From Paracoccaceae bacterium (GTDB lineage Bacteria > Pseudomonadota > Alphaproteobacteria > Rhodobacterales > Rhodobacteraceae): a DNA stretch of 51,352 nucleotides. The DNA is taken from assembly GCA_030148745.1 (NCBI GenBank), contig JASBSV010000076.1, positions 1-51,352 on the forward strand, given 5' to 3'. How positions within the stretch are numbered: the first letter of the stretch is position 1; each line of letters starts with the position of its first letter. A program made the position numbers and the translations under genes. Shown one piece after another: positions 24,755-32,738 of this stretch. The notes beneath the pieces are model-generated. The model saw nothing but the letters and a program-made list of their open reading frames with translations. It ran no database searches and was not told the DNA's origin.

Positions 24755-25912
24755 ATGAAAGATGTGTATATTTCGGGTGCGGCGCGCACTCCGATGGCTG
24801 GTTTTCAGGGGGCGTTTGCCTCGGTCGATGCACCTGTTTTGGGTGGCAGGGCGATCAGCGCCGCCATGTCGGACGCCGGGGTTTCGACTGTCGATGAGGT
24901 TTTGATGGGCTGCGTCCTGCCGGCCGGTCAGGGGCAGGCGCCGGCGCGTCAGGCGGGCTTTGCCGCCGGCCTTGGCGAAGAGGTTCCGGCAACCACACTG
25001 AACAAGATGTGCGGCTCGGGGATGAAAGCCGCAATGATGGCCTTTGACCAGATCGCATTGGGACAGGCGGATACAATGGTCGCCGGCGGCATGGAAAGCA
25101 TGACCAACGCGCCCTACCTTTTGCCGAAAATGCGCGGCGGCGCGCGGATCGGGCATCAGAATGTGATGGATTCGATGTTTCTGGACGGGCTTGAGGATGC
25201 TTATGACAAAGGCCGCCTGATGGGCACTTTCGCAGAGGACTGCGCCGAGGCGTTTCAGTTCACCCGCGAAGATCAGGACGCCTATGCGCTTGCCTCGCTC
25301 AACCGGGCCCTTGCGGCGCAATCCTCGGGCGCGTGGGAGGGAGAGATCGCCTCTGTCACCGTGGCAGGGCGGTCAGGGTCGGTCGAGGTTTGTGATGACG
25401 AACAACCCGGCAACGCCCGGCCCGAGAAAATTCCGAACCTGAGGCCTGCATTCAAAAAGGACGGCACGGTCACGGCGGCCAATTCATCGTCAATTTCCGA
25501 TGGCGCTGCCGCGCTGGTGCTGACGTCTGACAAGGGCGCATCGGCGCGGGCGCGGATTCTTGGTCACGCATCGCACGCGCAGGCCCCCGGTTGGTTCACC
25601 ACGGCGCCCGTTCCTGCGGCGAAGAAGCTTCTCGAGGCGGTCGGCTGGAGCATTTCGGACGTAGACCTCTGGGAGGTGAACGAGGCGTTTGCCGTGGTTC
25701 CCATGGCCTTTATGAAAGAGATGGGGATCAGCCACGATATCGTTAATGTCAACGGCGGCGCCTGCGCTTTGGGCCATCCCATCGGGGCGTCGGGCGCGCG
25801 GATTATCGTCACGCTTTTGAATGCGCTGGAAAAGCGCGGGCTGAAACGGGGCGTCGCCGCGATCTGTATCGGTGGCGGCGAAGGCACCGCCATCGCGATT
25901 GAGCGTCTATGA
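24755..25912 (+). CDS. Acetyl-CoA acetyltransferase (thiolase)
   Basis: A 385-residue thiolase that condenses or cleaves acyl-CoA (acetoacetyl-CoA with acetyl-CoA in biosynthetic types). All catalytic parts are there: Cys86 in KMCGSGMKA, MVAGGMESMTNAPYLL, the GHPIGASGARI histidine motif after NGGACAL, and the C-terminal CIGGGEGTAIAIE cysteine. The enzyme is slightly shorter than the common 391-residue PhaA/AtoB. The position suggests a stand-alone gene; the fRMsr gene overlaps its stop by four bases, so the two are coupled though no metabolic link is obvious. Biosynthetic versus degradative type cannot be decided. Confidence 0.94.
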   Translation: MKDVYISGAARTPMAGFQGAFASVDAPVLGGRAISAAMSDAGVSTVDEVLMGCVLPAGQGQAPARQAGFAAGLGEEVPATTLNKMCGSGMKAAMMAFDQIALGQADTMVAGGMESMTNAPYLLPKMRGGARIGHQNVMDSMFLDGLEDAYDKGRLMGTFAEDCAEAFQFTREDQDAYALASLNRALAAQSSGAWEGEIASVTVAGRSGSVEVCDDEQPGNARPEKIPNLRPAFKKDGTVTAANSSSISDGAAALVLTSDKGASARARILGHASHAQAPGWFTTAPVPAAKKLLEAVGWSISDVDLWEVNEAFAVVPMAFMKEMGISHDIVNVNGGACALGHPIGASGARIIVTLLNALEKRGLKRGVAAICIGGGEGTAIAIERL

Positions 25913-26370
25913 TGGATTACCCTGCGCTGGCCGCGCGAATCGCGGCGCTGACCGATGGCGAGACCGATGCCGTCGCCCTGATGGCGACGGTTGCCTGCGA
26001 GATGCATCAGTCCGACGACCGGTTCGACTGGACCGGATTTTACCGGGTGACCGGCCCCCGAATGCTTAAGATCGGACCCTATCAGGGCGGGCACGGGTGC
26101 CTTGTCATCCCCTTTGATCGGGGCGTCTGCGGCGCGGCGGCGCGCAGCGGTGAAACCCAGCTGGTCGCGGATGTCGAGGAGTTTGAAGGCCATATCGCCT
26201 GTGCTTCGACCACACGCTCGGAAATTGTTTTGCCGGTCTGGAACGAGGCCGGTGATCTGATCGGCGTTTTCGATATCGACAGCAACCGCCCCGCCGCATT
26301 TGACCAAAGAGACGCCAAAGGGCTTGCGGCGATACTCAGAGACGTTTTCGGCGCCAGAAAATTGACTTAA
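25909..26370 (+). CDS. msrC: Free methionine-(R)-sulfoxide reductase (GAF domain)
   Basis: A 153-residue GAF-domain enzyme that reduces free methionine-R-sulfoxide using thioredoxin. The three family cysteines are in place: Cys64 in GHGCLVIPF, Cys74 in RGVCGAAA and Cys98 in HIACAS, with TGFYRV, KIGPYQGG and SEIVLPVWNEAGDLIGVFDIDS around them. The start is the ATG at 25909 inside the thiolase stop (ATGATGG; the second ATG is an alternative). A 80-bp space carrying inverted repeats separates it from the XRE-cupin regulator. Confidence 0.93.
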   Translation: MMDYPALAARIAALTDGETDAVALMATVACEMHQSDDRFDWTGFYRVTGPRMLKIGPYQGGHGCLVIPFDRGVCGAAARSGETQLVADVEEFEGHIACASTTRSEIVLPVWNEAGDLIGVFDIDSNRPAAFDQRDAKGLAAILRDVFGARKLT

Positions 26371-26387
26371 CCGGCATGAAAAAAACT

Positions 26388-26411
26388 TGCCAGATTTCAC
26401 GCGATCTGGCA
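26388..26411. repeat. Inverted repeat upstream of the XRE-cupin gene (first)
   Basis: An 8-bp perfect inverted repeat, TGCCAGAT at 26388-26395 and ATCTGGCA at 26404-26411, with an eight-base loop that contains TTCACG. No T-run follows, so an operator fits better than a terminator, though weak termination of the fRMsr transcript is possible. Confidence 0.65.
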
Positions 26412-26412
26412 G

Positions 26413-26439
26413 CGTGAAAAACAGGGATGTTTTTTCACG
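26413..26439. promoter_or_regulatory. Inverted-repeat operator candidate CGTGAAAAA / TTTTTCACG
   Basis: CGTGAAAAAC at 26413-26422 and GTTTTTTCACG at 26429-26439 form an inverted repeat immediately upstream of the GTG start of the XRE-cupin regulator (26452). The half-site TTCACG occurs a third time in the adjacent hairpin loop. The position suits autoregulation by the XRE-cupin protein and control of the operon that follows. Confidence 0.6.
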
Positions 26440-26451
26440 GAAGAATCGGGC

Positions 26452-27024
26452 GTGCTTCAGGTTGACCCAGGGCAAATGCGATCACTCGGCGCTGATCTGC
26501 GGGCGCTGCGAAAGGCGCGCGGGATAACGCTTGCCGATCTGGCGCAGCAGCTGGACCGTTCTGTCGGCTGGATGAGCCAGGTCGAGCGCGATTTGTCAGA
26601 GCCCTCGATCACCGAACTTCGTCAGATCGCGGGCGTTCTGAACGTGCCTATGTCCATTCTTTTCGGTCAGGCGGACGCCCCGGCGGAAGAGGTTGGCCAT
26701 ATCGTGCGCAAGGGTCAAAGGCGGCAAATAGGCTCGACCGTGGCCGGTCTGGTGGAAGAGCTTTTGTCGCCGGATCTGACCGACGACTTTGAGGTCGTAC
26801 ATTCGACCTTTCGGCCAAACTCGGAAATTTCAACGCCCGTCAAGCGCCCCACCCAAGAGGTCGGATATATCCTGTCCGGAAAGCTGGATCTGTGGATCGA
26901 CGGGCGGACCTATCGGTTGCAAAGCGGCGACAGCTTTCGGATCCGCGGCGAGCCGTTTCGCTGGATGAACCCCTATGATGTACCCGCCGTTGCGATCTGG
27001 GTCATCGCGCCGCCGGTGTACTGA
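26452..27024 (+). CDS. XRE-cupin transcriptional regulator
   Basis: A 190-residue regulator with an N-terminal XRE helix-turn-helix (residues about 10-65, with ITLADLAQQLDRSVGWMSQVERDLSEPSI) and a C-terminal small-molecule-binding cupin barrel (about 110-185, with TQEVGYILSGKLDLWIDGRTYRLQSGDSFRI). The family often controls neighbouring catabolic genes for amino acids, polyamines and betaines, with the cupin sensing the substrate. The start is the GTG at 26452. It is preceded by two inverted repeats and followed after one base by a LysE-family gene, so it appears to be the first gene of the betaine/sarcosine-type operon. Effector and sign of control are inferences. Confidence 0.92.
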   Translation: MLQVDPGQMRSLGADLRALRKARGITLADLAQQLDRSVGWMSQVERDLSEPSITELRQIAGVLNVPMSILFGQADAPAEEVGHIVRKGQRRQIGSTVAGLVEELLSPDLTDDFEVVHSTFRPNSEISTPVKRPTQEVGYILSGKLDLWIDGRTYRLQSGDSFRIRGEPFRWMNPYDVPAVAIWVIAPPVY

Positions 27025-27025
27025 G

Positions 27026-27643
27026 ATGAGCTTTCATGCATGGTCCGTGTTCGCGCTGTTTTGGGTCGTATTCGTCACCACGCCGGGGCCCAATGCCGTC
27101 AACTGCATTTCCAACGGGATGACCCATGGCTTTACCAGATCCCTCTGGGGGGTGCTTGCGATCCTGACTCAGGCAACCGCGTTTCTGGTGCTTTCGGCCT
27201 TGGGGGTCACGGCGCTTTTGGTGACCTCGCCCGTGGCGTTTTTCTGGGCCAAGCTGATCGGGGCGGGTTTTTTGATCTGGTTAGGCGTTCGCGGGTGGCT
27301 GAATGCGCGCAAACCGGTGCGGCCCGACATGCGCCGTGGCTCGATCTATGGCAAGGCGCTGGCGATTGCGACAATCAACGCCAAATCGGTGGCCGGATAT
27401 CTTGCTGCATTTTCGCAATTCGTGCAGCCCGATGTGCCGATCTGGCACCAGATGTCGGTGATCATGCCGACCGCCCTGACCATTACCGCGCTGTCCTACA
27501 CCGGCTTCACCGCGCTGGGCGCGGGCCTTGGCCGGGCCGCCATGGGCGCCGTTTTCAACAGCTGGTTCCGCCGCTTCATGGCCGTCAGTTTCATTGTCTA
27601 TGGCGCGCTGCTGGGCGCCGCCGCCCTGCCGGGGAGGGCATAA
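27026..27643 (+). CDS. LysE-family amino-acid exporter (first copy)
   Basis: A 205-residue inner-membrane exporter with about six helices. The LysE/RhtB N-terminus is clear: WVVFVTTPGPNAVNCISNGMTHGF carries the conserved PGPN motif after helix 1, followed by LIGAGFLIWLGVRGW. Family members pump out lysine, homoserine, threonine or related compounds; the cargo is not visible. The start is the ATG at 27026, one base after the regulator stop. The stop shares one base with the next start (TAATG). Confidence 0.9.
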   Translation: MSFHAWSVFALFWVVFVTTPGPNAVNCISNGMTHGFTRSLWGVLAILTQATAFLVLSALGVTALLVTSPVAFFWAKLIGAGFLIWLGVRGWLNARKPVRPDMRRGSIYGKALAIATINAKSVAGYLAAFSQFVQPDVPIWHQMSVIMPTALTITALSYTGFTALGAGLGRAAMGAVFNSWFRRFMAVSFIVYGALLGAAALPGRA

Positions 27644-27702
27644 TGTTCGAAATCTTTGAAACCCAGAGCGCCCCCGCAGGCCCTCAAAAGAAGGGCGGAT
27701 AA
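27643..27702 (+). CDS. 19-residue ORF between the two LysE genes
   Basis: ATG at 27643 overlaps the stop of the first LysE gene in TAATG and opens MFEIFETQSAPAGPQKKGG, ending two bases before the second LysE ATG. The tail (AAGAAGGGCGG) also supplies the ribosome-binding site of that gene. It fits a coupling leader or a small peptide, but such a short frame may be chance. Confidence 0.3.
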   Translation: MFEIFETQSAPAGPQKKGG

Positions 27703-27704
27703 GC

Positions 27705-28328
27705 ATGTGGCAGGTATTGACCTCATTCGATCCCGCGCTTTTGGCGACATTCGTTGTGGCGGGGCTTTTGCTGAATATAACGCCGGGGGCGGATTTCATC
27801 TTTGTCTCGGCCAGCGGCATCTCGGGCGGGCCAAAGATCGGGATGGCGGCGGCGCTGGGCGTCAACCTTGGAATTGTCGTTCATGTAACGGCGGCGGCGG
27901 CTGGGGTGTCGACGCTTCTTCTGGCCTATCCGCCGGCCTATCAGGCGATCCGTTACGCTGGCGCGGCCTATCTGCTGTATCTGGCAGTGAAAACCTGGCG
28001 CGAGACCGGCGCGATCGGCCACACCCGCGCGGCGCCCAGCATCCGCGCCGCCATCAGGCGCGGGTTTATCACCAATGTCCTGAACCCAAAGACAGCGCTG
28101 TTCATCTTTGCCTTTATCCCGCAGTTCACCGACCCGCAGATCGGCCCGCTGTGGATGCAGATCGTGATCCTTGGCGCAATCTTCTCAATCAACGGTTTTA
28201 TCTTTGTGCTGTGCCTTGGCGCCGCTGCCGGGATCTTTGCCGACGCTTTGCGCGCACGTGTGCGCGTTCTCAATAAAATCACTGCAATCCTCTTTGGCGG
28301 GCTCGCGGCCCGCCTCGTGCTCGACTAA
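27705..28328 (+). CDS. LysE-family amino-acid exporter (second copy)
   Basis: A 207-residue exporter of the LysE/RhtB family: GLLLNITPGADFIFVSASGISGG has the PGxx motif, RYAGAAYLLYLAVKTWRE the second-helix signature, and NVLNPKTALFIFAFIPQF the conserved NPK segment in the middle. It resembles the first copy only at family level and is not a recent tandem duplicate. It is 11 bp upstream of the dimethylglycine-dehydrogenase-type gene. Exporting glycine, sarcosine or methionine in this context is only a guess. Confidence 0.92.
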   Translation: MWQVLTSFDPALLATFVVAGLLLNITPGADFIFVSASGISGGPKIGMAAALGVNLGIVVHVTAAAAGVSTLLLAYPPAYQAIRYAGAAYLLYLAVKTWRETGAIGHTRAAPSIRAAIRRGFITNVLNPKTALFIFAFIPQFTDPQIGPLWMQIVILGAIFSINGFIFVLCLGAAAGIFADALRARVRVLNKITAILFGGLAARLVLD

Positions 28329-28339
28329 GGGAGTTTTCG

Positions 28340-30784
28340 ATGTCCGATTTTCCAACCACTGCGCGCGTTGTCATCATTGGCGGCGGCGTTGTTGGCGTGT
28401 CCTCGCTTTATCATCTGGCCAAGGCCGGCTGGACCGACTGCGTTCTTCTGGAAAAGAATGAACTGACGGCAGGATCGACATGGCACGCGGCCGGCAACTG
28501 CCCGTCGTTTTCGACCTCATGGGCGGTGATGAATATGCAGCGCTATTCGCTGGATCTATACAAGGGTCTGGCGGGCGAGGTTGATTATCCGATGAACTAT
28601 CACGTCACCGGATCAATCCGGCTGGCCCATTCAAAAGAGCGGATGCAGGAGTTTGAGCGCGCGCGCGGGATGGGCCGGTATCAGGGGCTGGATCTTGAGA
28701 TGATGTCCCTGTCCGACATGAAAGACGCCTATCCGTTTCTGGAAACCCATGATCTGGCCGGCGGGCTTTATGATCCCGACGATGGCGATATCGATCCTGC
28801 CCAGCTGACCCAGGCGCTGGCCAAAGGCGCGCGGGCGATGGGCGCGCGGATCGAACGGTTCTGCCCCGCAACCGGCGTCAGCCGCGAGGGCGGCGAATGG
28901 ATCGTGCACACCGACAAGGGCGATATCCGCTGTGAAAAGGTGGTCAATGCCGCCGGATACTATGCCCAGCGCGTGGGCGAATGGTTCAAACCCTTTGGCG
29001 GCCGCACCGTGCCGATGGTGACGATGTCGCATCAGTATTTTCTGACCGAAGAAATCCCCGAACTGAAGGAATGGACCGAAGCCAACGGCCGCAAGGTTCC
29101 CCTGCTTCGTGACGTCGATACCAGCTATTACCTGCGCCAGGACAAAAACGGCCTGAACCTCGGCCCCTATGAGCGTAACTGCAAGGCCCATTGGGTACAG
29201 CCCGGCGATCCGATGCCCGAAGACTTCAGCTTTCAGCTTTATCCAGACGATCTGGAACGGCTGGAATGGTATATCGAGGACGCGATGGCGCGCGTGCCGA
29301 TCCTTGGCACTCAGGGCGTGGGGCGTGTCATCAACGGGCCGATCCCCTATGCGCCCGACGGCCTGCCGCTGATCGGTCCGATGCCGGGTGTTCCCAACGC
29401 CTATGAGGCCTGTGTCTTTACCTTCGGCATCACCCAAGGCGGCGGTGCGGGCAAGGTTCTGGCCGAATGGGTGACCGAAGGCCAAACCGAATGGGACATG
29501 TGGGCGGTCGATCCGCGCCGCTATACCGATTACACCGATCAGGATTATTGCCACCAGAAAGCGCTTGAGGTTTACGGCCACGAATACGGGATGCATTTTC
29601 CTTATATGGAGTGGCCGGCAGGGCGCGACAAAAAGCTGTCGCCGGTCGATGCAAAGATTCGCAAGCTGGGCGGCGTGATGGGCGCCTATAACGGCTGGGA
29701 GCGCGCGAACTGGTTTGCCCAGCCGGGCGATGACACCTCGTTCGAGGCGGCGCAGACATGGTCGCGCTCGGGCCCGTGGGAGGCGCGCATCCGCGAAGAA
29801 TGCGAAGCGGTGCGCGACGGTGTTGGGGTTCTGGATCTTCCCGGCTTTTCACGGTTCAACCTGTCGGGTGAGGGGGCTGCGGAATACCTGCGCGGTATGA
29901 TCACCGGGGGGCTGCCCAAAATCGGGCGCATGAACCTTGCCTATTTCGCCGACAGCCGTGGCCGCATTGTGACCGAGATGTCGGTGATGCGCCACGGCGA
30001 AGACTTTTTCACCCTGATCACCGCAGCCGCCGCGCAATGGCATGATTTCGAGCTTTTGGCAAAAGATCTGCCCAACGGGCTGAGCCTGACCGATCATACC
30101 ACCGAATACTCCACACTGATCGTCAGTGGCCCCAAATCGCGAGAGCTTTTTGAGAAAATTTCCGAGGCGGATCTGTCGCTTGGCTGGCTTTCGATCCAAC
30201 CGGCCAAAGTCGCGGGGCAAAATGCGGCGCTGGCGCGGGTGTCATTCGCGGGCGAATTGGGCTGGGAAATCCATGCCGCCAATGCGGATATGCCGGCCAT
30301 CTATGATGCGGTGCTGGCGGCGGGCGCGAAACCATTCGGGATGTATGCGCTCAACAGTCTGCGGATCGAAAAAGGGTATCGCGCGTGGAAGGGCGATCTG
30401 TCGACCGACTATACTCTGCTAGAGGCCGGGCTGGACCGTTTTGTCAAACTGGACAAACCTCAGGATTTCCCGGGTAAGGCAGCGTTGCAGAATGAAAAGC
30501 AGCAGGGCAGCGCCAAGCAGTTTGCCATTCTCACGCTTGAGGCCGGTGATTATGACGCGCCTTATATGTCGACGATCTGGCAGGGCGATCAGGTTGTGGG
30601 CGAAACTACCTCGGGTGCCTGGGGTTACCGCGTTGGAAAATCCATCGCTCTGGCGATGATCAAGACCGAATTTGCCTCCCCCGGGACCGAGCTTGAGGTT
30701 GAGATTTATGGCGCGCGTGTCAAAGCCACCGTTCAGCCGCAGGCGCCGCTTTGGGATCCGCAGAACGAAAGGATCCGCGCATGA
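28340..30784 (+). CDS. Dimethylglycine-dehydrogenase-type flavoprotein
   Basis: An 814-residue FAD- and folate-dependent N-demethylase. Domains in order: FAD-dependent oxidoreductase (1 to about 370, dinucleotide motif IIGGGVVGVSSLYHLA), FAO_M linker, and a tetrahydrofolate-binding GcvT-like domain (from about 430) with its barrel tail. His49 in TWHAAG is the residue that carries covalent FAD in the mammalian enzymes. Two stretches resemble mammalian dimethylglycine dehydrogenase more than sarcosine dehydrogenase: LRDVDTSYYLRQDKNGLNLGPYE and NGPIPYAPDGLPLIGP. Predicted reaction: dimethylglycine to sarcosine, with the methyl going to THF as 5,10-methylene-THF. The stop overlaps the MDR gene start. 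Substrate remains an inference. Confidence 0.9.
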   Translation: MSDFPTTARVVIIGGGVVGVSSLYHLAKAGWTDCVLLEKNELTAGSTWHAAGNCPSFSTSWAVMNMQRYSLDLYKGLAGEVDYPMNYHVTGSIRLAHSKERMQEFERARGMGRYQGLDLEMMSLSDMKDAYPFLETHDLAGGLYDPDDGDIDPAQLTQALAKGARAMGARIERFCPATGVSREGGEWIVHTDKGDIRCEKVVNAAGYYAQRVGEWFKPFGGRTVPMVTMSHQYFLTEEIPELKEWTEANGRKVPLLRDVDTSYYLRQDKNGLNLGPYERNCKAHWVQPGDPMPEDFSFQLYPDDLERLEWYIEDAMARVPILGTQGVGRVINGPIPYAPDGLPLIGPMPGVPNAYEACVFTFGITQGGGAGKVLAEWVTEGQTEWDMWAVDPRRYTDYTDQDYCHQKALEVYGHEYGMHFPYMEWPAGRDKKLSPVDAKIRKLGGVMGAYNGWERANWFAQPGDDTSFEAAQTWSRSGPWEARIREECEAVRDGVGVLDLPGFSRFNLSGEGAAEYLRGMITGGLPKIGRMNLAYFADSRGRIVTEMSVMRHGEDFFTLITAAAAQWHDFELLAKDLPNGLSLTDHTTEYSTLIVSGPKSRELFEKISEADLSLGWLSIQPAKVAGQNAALARVSFAGELGWEIHAANADMPAIYDAVLAAGAKPFGMYALNSLRIEKGYRAWKGDLSTDYTLLEAGLDRFVKLDKPQDFPGKAALQNEKQQGSAKQFAILTLEAGDYDAPYMSTIWQGDQVVGETTSGAWGYRVGKSIALAMIKTEFASPGTELEVEIYGARVKATVQPQAPLWDPQNERIRA

Positions 30785-31851
30785 CGATCCCGGCAGAAAT
30801 GTCCGGTGTCTTGCTGACGCGCCACGGCGGACCAGAGGCATTGGAATGGCGCGGCGATATTCCGGCGCCCGTGCCCGGACCGGGGCAGGTTCTGGTCAAG
30901 GTTCTGGCCGCTGGGGTTAACAATACTGATATCAACACGCGCGTCGGCTGGTATGCGCCCGAGGTGACCGGCGCGACATCTGACACCGATCAGCCGGTCG
31001 AGGCAGGCGGATGGGGCGGCGCCCTGAGCTTTCCGCGCATTCAGGGCGGCGATCTTTGCGGGCGCGTTGTGGCGGTGGGATCCGGCGCTGGCGCGGTCGC
31101 TGTCGGTATGCGGGTGACTCACCCCAATTGCGCACCGCGCCCGAGCAAGGAAAACCCGGTAGGCTTTACCGTGATCGGTTCGGAATTTGATGGCGCGTTC
31201 GCCGAATATTGTCTGGTCGAGGCGCGGGATCTTTATGATGTGACGGCATCGCCTTTGACGGATGTTGAAATTGCAGCAATCCCATGCGCCTTTGGGACGG
31301 CCGAAAATCTTTTGACGCGCGCCGGGGTTGAGGCGGGGCAAAAGGTTCTGATCACCGGCGCATCGGGCGGTGTGGGCCTTGCCGCGGTACAGCTGGCGGC
31401 GCTGCGCGATGCGGATGTGACCGGCATGACCTCACCCGAAAAGGCCGATGCGGTGCGCGATGCCGGGGCAGGCCATATTCTGGCACGCGGCGATACCCCG
31501 CCTGAGCGCGCCTTTGACGTGGTGATCGACGTTGTTGGTGGTGCCGGTTTCGGCGCCCTGATCCGTGCCCTGAAACCGGGCGGGCATTATGCGGTATCGG
31601 GCGCCATCGCCGGCCCCATGGTCGAGGCTGACCTGCGCGAGATTTATCTGGCCGACCGCACGCTGCACGGCTGTACCTATCAACCGCCTGCGGTTTTCGA
31701 ACGTCTGGTGATGCTGATCAACACCGGACAGGTGCGGCCCCTTATCTCAGGCAGCTATCCGATGTCCGACATTGCTCGCGCGCAGCAGGATTTCATGTCC
31801 AAACGCTTTCCCGGAAAGCTGGTCCTTTTGCCACCGGAGGATGCAGCGTGA
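30781..31851 (+). CDS. Zinc-independent MDR oxidoreductase (quinone-reductase-like)
   Basis: A 356-residue medium-chain dehydrogenase/reductase. The N-terminal GroES-like domain begins MSGVLLTRHGGPEALEWRGDIPAPVPGPGQVLVKVLAAGVNNTDINTR, and the NAD(P)-binding domain has ITGASGGVGLAAVQLAALRDADV. The zinc-ligand cysteines of alcohol dehydrogenases are missing, so it belongs to the quinone-oxidoreductase or enoyl-reductase-like branch. ATGA overlaps on both sides tie it to the demethylase and the methyltransferase. No step of the betaine-to-glycine route needs such an enzyme, so its substrate is the open question here; handling of an aldehyde or electron transfer are possibilities. Confidence 0.9.
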   Translation: MTIPAEMSGVLLTRHGGPEALEWRGDIPAPVPGPGQVLVKVLAAGVNNTDINTRVGWYAPEVTGATSDTDQPVEAGGWGGALSFPRIQGGDLCGRVVAVGSGAGAVAVGMRVTHPNCAPRPSKENPVGFTVIGSEFDGAFAEYCLVEARDLYDVTASPLTDVEIAAIPCAFGTAENLLTRAGVEAGQKVLITGASGGVGLAAVQLAALRDADVTGMTSPEKADAVRDAGAGHILARGDTPPERAFDVVIDVVGGAGFGALIRALKPGGHYAVSGAIAGPMVEADLREIYLADRTLHGCTYQPPAVFERLVMLINTGQVRPLISGSYPMSDIARAQQDFMSKRFPGKLVLLPPEDAA

Positions 31852-32738
31852 GAGATATCACCCTTATGGACGGCGGACTGGGGCAGGAGCTGATCAAACG
31901 CTCTGGCGATCGCGCGACGCCCTTGTGGTCGACACAAGTGATGATCGACCACCCCGGACTGGTCCAGGAGGTGCATCGCGATTTCTTTGACGCCGGGGCT
32001 ATGGTGGCGACTACCAATACCTATGCGCTGCACCGTGACCGGCTGGAGCGATTTGGCAAGCCTGCGGAGTTTGAACACCTGCTTGGGCTGGCGCTGGCTG
32101 AAGCGCAGGCCGCGCGCGATGCACATGGCAGTGGTCGCATCGCCGGCTCTCTGGGACCGCTCGTCGCCTCGTATCGCCCCGATCTGGCGCCGTCGCCCGA
32201 GATTGCCGCCCCGATATATGCCGAAATCGCCGCGCTGATCGCACCGGGGGTGGATTTCTTTATCCTTGAAACCATGGCTTCGGTCGCACAGGCAGAGGGC
32301 GCGCTTATGGGCGCGCAAACGGCGGGTAAGCCAATATGGCTGTCCTTGACCGTGACCGATCAGGATGGCCGGTTCCTGCGCTCGGGCGAGCCTCTGGCCG
32401 ATGCCGTGCGCCTGATCGAGGCCTATGCCCCGCAGGCCGTTCTGGCCAATTGTTCGGTGCCCGAGGTGATTGGCGATGCTCTGTCGGTGATCAAGGGGTT
32501 CGGAGTGCCATTTGGCGCCTATGCCAACGGTTTTACCCAGATCACGGCCGAGTTTCTGAAAGACAGCCCAACGGTGGACGCCCTACGCGAACGCGACGAT
32601 ATGGGCCCTGCGGTTTACGCAGACCACGCCATGCGCTGGATCGGCCAAGGGGCAACGATCGTGGGTGGCTGTTGCGAGGTTGGCCCCGCGCATATCGCTG
32701 AAATATCGAAACGAATTAGGGAAATGCCCAATGGCTGA
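31848..32738 (+). CDS. Homocysteine S-methyltransferase (betaine-homocysteine methyltransferase-like)
   Basis: A 296-residue zinc-dependent Hcy methyltransferase. The zinc ligands are Cys202 in LANCSVPE and Cys275-Cys276 in GGCCEVGP, the same spacing pattern as BHMT; the N-terminus LMDGGLGQELIKR and TTNTYALHRDRL are family hallmarks. It moves a methyl group from betaine, S-methylmethionine or a similar donor onto homocysteine, giving methionine. The gene context, between two methylglycine dehydrogenases, favours glycine betaine giving dimethylglycine, but the sequence alone does not exclude S-methylmethionine. It starts with GTG overlapping the MDR stop and overlaps the next gene by eight bases. 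Confidence 0.9.
   Translation: MRDITLMDGGLGQELIKRSGDRATPLWSTQVMIDHPGLVQEVHRDFFDAGAMVATTNTYALHRDRLERFGKPAEFEHLLGLALAEAQAARDAHGSGRIAGSLGPLVASYRPDLAPSPEIAAPIYAEIAALIAPGVDFFILETMASVAQAEGALMGAQTAGKPIWLSLTVTDQDGRFLRSGEPLADAVRLIEAYAPQAVLANCSVPEVIGDALSVIKGFGVPFGAYANGFTQITAEFLKDSPTVDALRERDDMGPAVYADHAMRWIGQGATIVGGCCEVGPAHIAEISKRIREMPNG

Noticed and set aside
25909..26411. Inverted repeat at 26388 as terminator of the thiolase-fRMsr transcript
   Set aside because: No T-run follows in either direction and the repeat is next to similar half-sites, so an operator is the better reading; weak termination is not excluded.
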